Assembly (NCBI GenBank): GCA_900322215.1 | Contig: ONYW01000010.1 | Coordinates: forward strand, 1 to 36,421 | Origin: an uncultured Eubacteriales bacterium | GTDB taxonomy: Bacteria > Bacillota > Clostridia > Christensenellales > CAG-917 | Reading direction: 5' to 3' | DNA: 36,421 nt | Shown: piece by piece, positions 33,081 to 36,421 of the stretch | How the letters are laid out: every line of letters begins with the position of its first letter | Numbering within the stretch: position 1 is the stretch's first letter | Program-made: the position numbers and the translations under genes | The notes under the pieces: generated by a model | What the model was told of the DNA's origin: nothing | The model's input: the letters and a program-made list of their open reading frames with translations, nothing else | The model's database searches: none

Positions 33081-33173
33081 CCCGGAGTGAATATCGCATC
33101 GCAAGTCAAAAACTCTTCGTCCGTAGGCACCCCGCGTCCTACCGGCACTTAACGCACAATATTCTACTACTTC
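33081..33173 (-). promoter_or_regulatory. Tetrahydrofolate (THF) riboswitch
   Basis: On the minus strand GGAAGTAGTAGAATATT… pairs with …ATATTCACTCC as the closing helix, with the family core GCGTTAAGTGCCGG next to it, a variable hairpin region TAGGACGCGGGGTGCCTA, and the ACGAAG…GCGATGCGATATTCAC half. These match the THF riboswitch layout known upstream of folate genes in Clostridia. It controls folC-folE-folP-folBK by end-product feedback. Confidence 0.88.
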
Positions 33174-33256
33174 CTATGTGCTTTAAGTTTAGCACTTATT
33201 GCATACGTTGGCAACCGATTTTTGTTATTACAAAAAAATGTTGTCACAAGATTATG

Positions 33257-33814
33257 TCAAAAATTTACCTCTTGCAAAACTTTCTTTGTCTCGAGGCTGA
33301 CGATTTTTACGCCCGTATCGTCCACAATGGCATACGACCTCTCCACTCCGTCGGGCGAAAGACCGAGCGCGCCCACACAGACATAGGTTATTCCGTCGAC
33401 GACTTTTACAATTTGACGGTGGAAGTGTCCGAAAAACACAAAGTCACCGCTCTTGCCCTCCTTGTACGGCAGGTCCGCGTTGCACTTGTGCCCGTGCGTG
33501 AAATATAGCGTTCTTTCGCCGCACTCCATCTTGTAGTCGGGCAAGATCTCAAACTCGCTTATCATCTGATCCACTTCGCTGTCGCAGTTGCCATGTATGA
33601 CTGTGAGATACTCTTTTGCCTCGTTGAGCATCTTTGCGACAGTCATCGGCGCATACTCCTCCGGGAAAGGATTTCTCGGACCGTGGTTGTAGATGTCGCC
33701 AAGCAAAATCGCGCGGACTTCCTCGTCCGATTTTTTCGCCTCGCCTACGTCTTGCAAAAATCTTCTCGTATTCGCCGCAGAACCGTGCGTATCGCTACCG
33801 ATAAAAAGTTTCAT
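33257..33814 (-). CDS. Metallophosphodiesterase (YfcE/MJ0936 type)
   Basis: A 185-residue calcineurin-like phosphoesterase with all metal ligands visible: SDTHG (7-11), GDIYNHGP (about 39-46), GNCDSE (about 76), THGHK (about 111) and GHFHR (about 133). The family hydrolyses phosphodiesters in vitro, and the cellular substrate is unknown. The divalent-metal active site is complete. AGGTGAAAA precedes the ATG. It reads toward the fol operon, but the THF riboswitch lies between, so it is probably a separate unit. Confidence 0.9.
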   Translation of the reverse strand: MKLFIGSDTHGSAANTRRFLQDVGEAKKSDEEVRAILLGDIYNHGPRNPFPEEYAPMTVAKMLNEAKEYLTVIHGNCDSEVDQMISEFEILPDYKMECGERTLYFTHGHKCNADLPYKEGKSGDFVFFGHFHRQIVKVVDGITYVCVGALGLSPDGVERSYAIVDDTGVKIVSLETKKVLQEVNF

Positions 33815-33956
33815 TTTTCACCTATACACCGCTCAAAAACTCGCAGTTTTCAAGCTCATATTTTGTTTTCATTTGGATTATAGCACGAAATCTCTGCTTT
33901 TCAACGTACAACCGTACGATTATTTGCAAAAAACGCACTATTTTTCAAAATGGCTC

Positions 33957-33985
33957 TTGAAGTACTATGGAATATATGGTATAAT
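33957..33985 (+). promoter_or_regulatory. Promoter of the GH2 gene
   Basis: TTGAAG (33957-33962), 17 bp, TATAAT (33980-33985), about 35 bases before the preferred start codon. Confidence 0.7.
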
Positions 33986-34019
33986 ATTTTAAAGTTTATT
34001 ATTATATATGGAGGCTTAT

Positions 34020-35783
34020 ATGGCTATTAGACGACTTCGCACACCGTTCGAGGTGAGCGAAATACCACTTTCGGAATACCCTCGTCCCCAATTTGCAAGG
34101 GACAGTTATATAACGCTCAACGGCAAATGGGATTATGCTATCCTCAGAAAGAGCGAGAAATTCAACGGTCACTATCAAGGCAAAATTCTCGTGCCTTTCT
34201 CCCCCGAATGCCTGCTTTCCGGGCTTCCCGAGGGCACCATGGTCACGCCGAAGGACGTGCTTTACTACCACAGAAAATTCGACGTGCCGAAGGAGTTTTT
34301 GAAAGCGCACACCGTGCTCCACTTCGACGCGGTAGATTTTGAATGTCACATCACACTCAACGGCATCTCCGTCGGCGAACATAGGGGCGGGTATATGCCT
34401 TTTGAAGTCGACGTCACAAACGCCATTATGAGTGGAGAAAACTCTATCGAACTCGTCGTCACCGACCCGTCGGACACAAGCTACCACACGCATGCGAAAC
34501 AGTCCTTGAAGCGCGGAAACATTTGGTATACCCCGCAATCGGGCATTTGGCAAAGCGTATGGCTTGAAAGTATGCCTGAAGCGTACCTTAAAGACGTCAC
34601 GATAGTCCCCGACATCGACAACGACTGTCTCAATTTGAAATTTGAAAAATCCATGGACGTGCCTGTCGACGTCGTCGTGTTGGACGGCGAAACCGTGCTT
34701 GCGCAGGGGCAATTTGAAGGCAACGAGGCGAGTATCAAACTCGAAAATTACGAACTTTGGTCGCCCGAACATCCAAAACTTTACGACCTCGCGTTCAAGG
34801 TCGGCAACGATATAGTGAAATCCTATTTCGGCATGCGCAAATTCAGTTGGGTGCGCGACAAAAACGGCATCAAGCGCATGGGACTCAACAACAAGCCGTA
34901 TTTCAACACGGGCGTTCTCGATCAAGGCTACTGGTCGGACGGTATGCTCACTCCGCCCTCCAACGCCGCGCTCGAATGGGACGTAAAACTCGTGAAGTCC
35001 ATGGGCTTTAATATGATAAGAAAACACATCAAGATAGAACCGCTCCGTTGGTACTACCACTGCGACAAAGAAGGTCTCCTCGTTTGGCAGGATATGGTTA
35101 CGGGCGGAACGAAATACAATTTCCTCTACATCGGTTTCCTCGCGGTCGCGCTCGGCATCCACATAAGGGACGACAACGAATCCGGATACAGAAAACTCGC
35201 CCGCCAAGACGCGGAAGGCAGAGAGGAATTTGAAAACGAAGTCGAAATCACCATGAATTACCTCAAAAACGTCGTCTCCTTGAACACCTGGGTAGCATTC
35301 AACGAAGGCTGGGGACAATTCGACTCCGTCCGCATCACACGCCGTATGGAAAAGATAGATCCGACGCGTATGATAGACTCCGTCAGCGGTTGGAACGATC
35401 AAGAAAAATACATCAAAGGCTCGTCCGAGGCAAAGAGTATGCACATCTACTTCACGCCTATCCGCATGCCAAAGGACGACAGGTGCTTGCTGCTCAGCGA
35501 ATTTGGCGGATATGCCTACAAGACGCAGGGGCACACCTTCAACGACAAGCCTTTCGGTTATAGAATATACCACTCCCCGGAGGCACTTACGGCGGCGTAT
35601 CAAAATCTCTTTGAAAAGAAAATCATTCCAAACATCAAGAAGGGACTTTCGGCAACCGTATACACGCAGGTCAGCGACGTCGAGGACGAAATCAACGGTC
35701 TCGTGACCTATGACAGAGCGGTCGTAAAACTCCCTATCGACCTCGTCAAAGACATCAACTCCCGTTTGAAAATCGAAGAATAA
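34020..35783 (+). CDS. Glycoside hydrolase family 2, cytoplasmic
   Basis: From ATG 34020 it has 587 residues; the ATG at 34008 overlaps the GGAGG ribosome binding site (34010-34014), which serves the later one. Order: sugar-binding jelly-roll domain (about 15-185, with LNGKWDYAI, YYHRKFDVP, LNGISVGEHRGGYMPFEVDVT), immunoglobulin-like domain, then the TIM barrel with MGFNMIRKHIKIEPLRWYYHCDKEGLLVWQDM, the acid/base Glu in AFNEGWGQFD (about 430), and the nucleophile in LLLSEFGGY (about 500). No signal peptide, so it acts on imported oligosaccharides. Beta-galactosidase, beta-glucuronidase or beta-mannosidase activity cannot be told apart here. Confidence 0.9.
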   Translation: MAIRRLRTPFEVSEIPLSEYPRPQFARDSYITLNGKWDYAILRKSEKFNGHYQGKILVPFSPECLLSGLPEGTMVTPKDVLYYHRKFDVPKEFLKAHTVLHFDAVDFECHITLNGISVGEHRGGYMPFEVDVTNAIMSGENSIELVVTDPSDTSYHTHAKQSLKRGNIWYTPQSGIWQSVWLESMPEAYLKDVTIVPDIDNDCLNLKFEKSMDVPVDVVVLDGETVLAQGQFEGNEASIKLENYELWSPEHPKLYDLAFKVGNDIVKSYFGMRKFSWVRDKNGIKRMGLNNKPYFNTGVLDQGYWSDGMLTPPSNAALEWDVKLVKSMGFNMIRKHIKIEPLRWYYHCDKEGLLVWQDMVTGGTKYNFLYIGFLAVALGIHIRDDNESGYRKLARQDAEGREEFENEVEITMNYLKNVVSLNTWVAFNEGWGQFDSVRITRRMEKIDPTRMIDSVSGWNDQEKYIKGSSEAKSMHIYFTPIRMPKDDRCLLLSEFGGYAYKTQGHTFNDKPFGYRIYHSPEALTAAYQNLFEKKIIPNIKKGLSATVYTQVSDVEDEINGLVTYDRAVVKLPIDLVKDINSRLKIEE

Positions 35784-35855
35784 CACCGCAAGACAAGCGG
35801 TTTATCCACACAAAAACACACTATAAACTTCATGTTTTAACCTAAGAGGTATATT

Positions 35856-36421
35856 ATGAGTATTGCAGACCAGATCTTTATCGACACTTGCAGACAAATC
35901 CTTGACACGGGCGTCAGCGACGCAAATTTGCCCGTCCGCCCCGTTTGGGAAGACGGCACGCCCGCGCACACTATCAAAAAGTTTTGCATAGTCAACCGCT
36001 ATGATTTGTCCAAGGAATTTCCTATCATCACTCTCCGTCGCACGGCGTTCAAATCCGCTATCGACGAACTCCTTTGGATATGGCAAAAGAAGAGCAACAA
36101 CGTCCACGACCTCAACTCCCACATTTGGGACAGCTGGGCGGACGAGACAGGCTCTATCGGCAAGGCGTACGGCTACCAACTCGGCATAAAGCATATCTAC
36201 CCGGAGGGAGAGTTCGACCAAGTCGACCGCGTTCTTTATGACCTCAAACACAACCCGCAGTCAAGGCGCATCCTCACCAACATCTACAACTTCCAGGATC
36301 TCCACGAGATGCACCTCTACCCCTGTGCCTATTCTATGACTTTCAACGTGACGGACGGCAAACTCAACGCCATCCTCAACCAAAGAAGTCAAGACACGCT
36401 CACGGCAAACAACTGGAACGT
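35856..36421 (+). CDS. thyA: Thymidylate synthase (5' part; runs off the window)
   Basis: The first 188 residues of a ThyA-type enzyme, with no stop before the window edge. It shows an N-terminal ADQIFIDTCRQIL, FPIITLRRTAFKSAIDELLWIWQKKSNNVHDLNSHIWDSWADETGSIGKAYGYQLG and RRILTNIYNFQDLHEMHLYPCAYSMTFNV, with the catalytic Cys followed by Ala-Tyr instead of the more common His. NQRSQDTLTANNWN ends the visible part. It methylates dUMP using methylene-tetrahydrofolate, so it depends on the folate operon upstream and on dihydrofolate reductase, which is not in this window. AGAGGT lies 9 bases before the ATG. Confidence 0.94.
   Translation, partial: MSIADQIFIDTCRQILDTGVSDANLPVRPVWEDGTPAHTIKKFCIVNRYDLSKEFPIITLRRTAFKSAIDELLWIWQKKSNNVHDLNSHIWDSWADETGSIGKAYGYQLGIKHIYPEGEFDQVDRVLYDLKHNPQSRRILTNIYNFQDLHEMHLYPCAYSMTFNVTDGKLNAILNQRSQDTLTANNWN

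Noticed and set aside
34002-35786. A 594-codon open frame antisense to the GH2 gene
   Set aside because: It is an exact shadow of the glycosidase frame, has no ribosome binding site or domain, and similar antisense frames occur over the ABC, trkA and P-type ATPase genes; they reflect codon composition.

Overview
The window looks like a chromosomal segment of an uncultured gut-type Bacillota (class Clostridia). The grounds are strong AGGAGG-type ribosome binding sites, sigma-A promoters, a CIRCE/HrcA heat-shock operator, TPP and THF riboswitches, ThiT, a FolB-FolK fusion and Clostridia-like ThyA and TrkA/TrkH. No rRNA, phage or transposase gene is visible. Genus cannot be fixed from the sequence. 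Most of the housekeeping DNA is near 50% GC; the first 500 bp and 6.4-8.1 kb are clearly AT-richer.

Layout: 0-0.5 kb, an AT-rich operator-controlled lipoprotein gene interrupted by an in-frame TGA. 0.5-3.1 kb, a repeat-rich stretch with a small hypothetical gene, yhbY and an mscS channel. 3.4-6.3 kb, trkA-trkH potassium uptake. 6.4-8.1 kb, an AT-rich type II restriction-modification island (endonuclease, methyltransferase, divergent controller with three matching operators). 8.4-13.0 kb, a heterodimeric ABC exporter with a divergent TetR regulator. 13.1-13.7 kb, a gene-free stretch that may hold a structured RNA. 14.2-16.9 kb, clpB with CIRCE. 17.4-19.7 kb, a heavy-metal P-type ATPase with a His/Asp/Cys-rich N-terminus. 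20.1-21.3 kb, an rlmI-type rRNA methyltransferase. 22.0-22.3 kb, tRNA-Pro and tRNA-Gln. 22.6-24.6 kb, an S58 peptidase and an alpha/beta hydrolase. 25.1-25.6 kb, a divergent pair of apparently leaderless small genes. 25.7-27.1 kb, a TPP-riboswitch-controlled, N-terminally extended ThiT. 27.3-29.1 kb, mscL and a CaCA antiporter. 29.4-33.2 kb, a folate operon (folC-folE-folP-folBK) under a THF riboswitch. 33.3-36.4 kb, a phosphodiesterase, a cytoplasmic GH2 glycosidase and the 5' part of thyA.

The genes form several themes: osmotic and ion homeostasis (mscS, mscL, trkAH, CaCA), cofactor supply (THF operon, thiamine uptake, thyA as folate user), export and metal defence, and DNA restriction.

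The least expected content lies between genes. At least two large families of dispersed structured elements recur, in which short linkers are conserved while the stems change on both arms and stay paired. Family A (seven copies) has a long variable outer stem, a conserved internal loop (GATGAGATGCGAGG opposite GAYAACGCAGGTCG), a second variable stem and a conserved GTACA apical hairpin. Family B (six loci) is an array of small variable hairpins separated by constant linkers (GAGAATTCA or AATATCACT) running outward from a 33-bp palindromic core (TTGYGGA...TCCACAA). Smaller families (C, D, E) follow the same rule. I know no described family that matches them; that needs a database search. They are my main candidates for an undescribed system.
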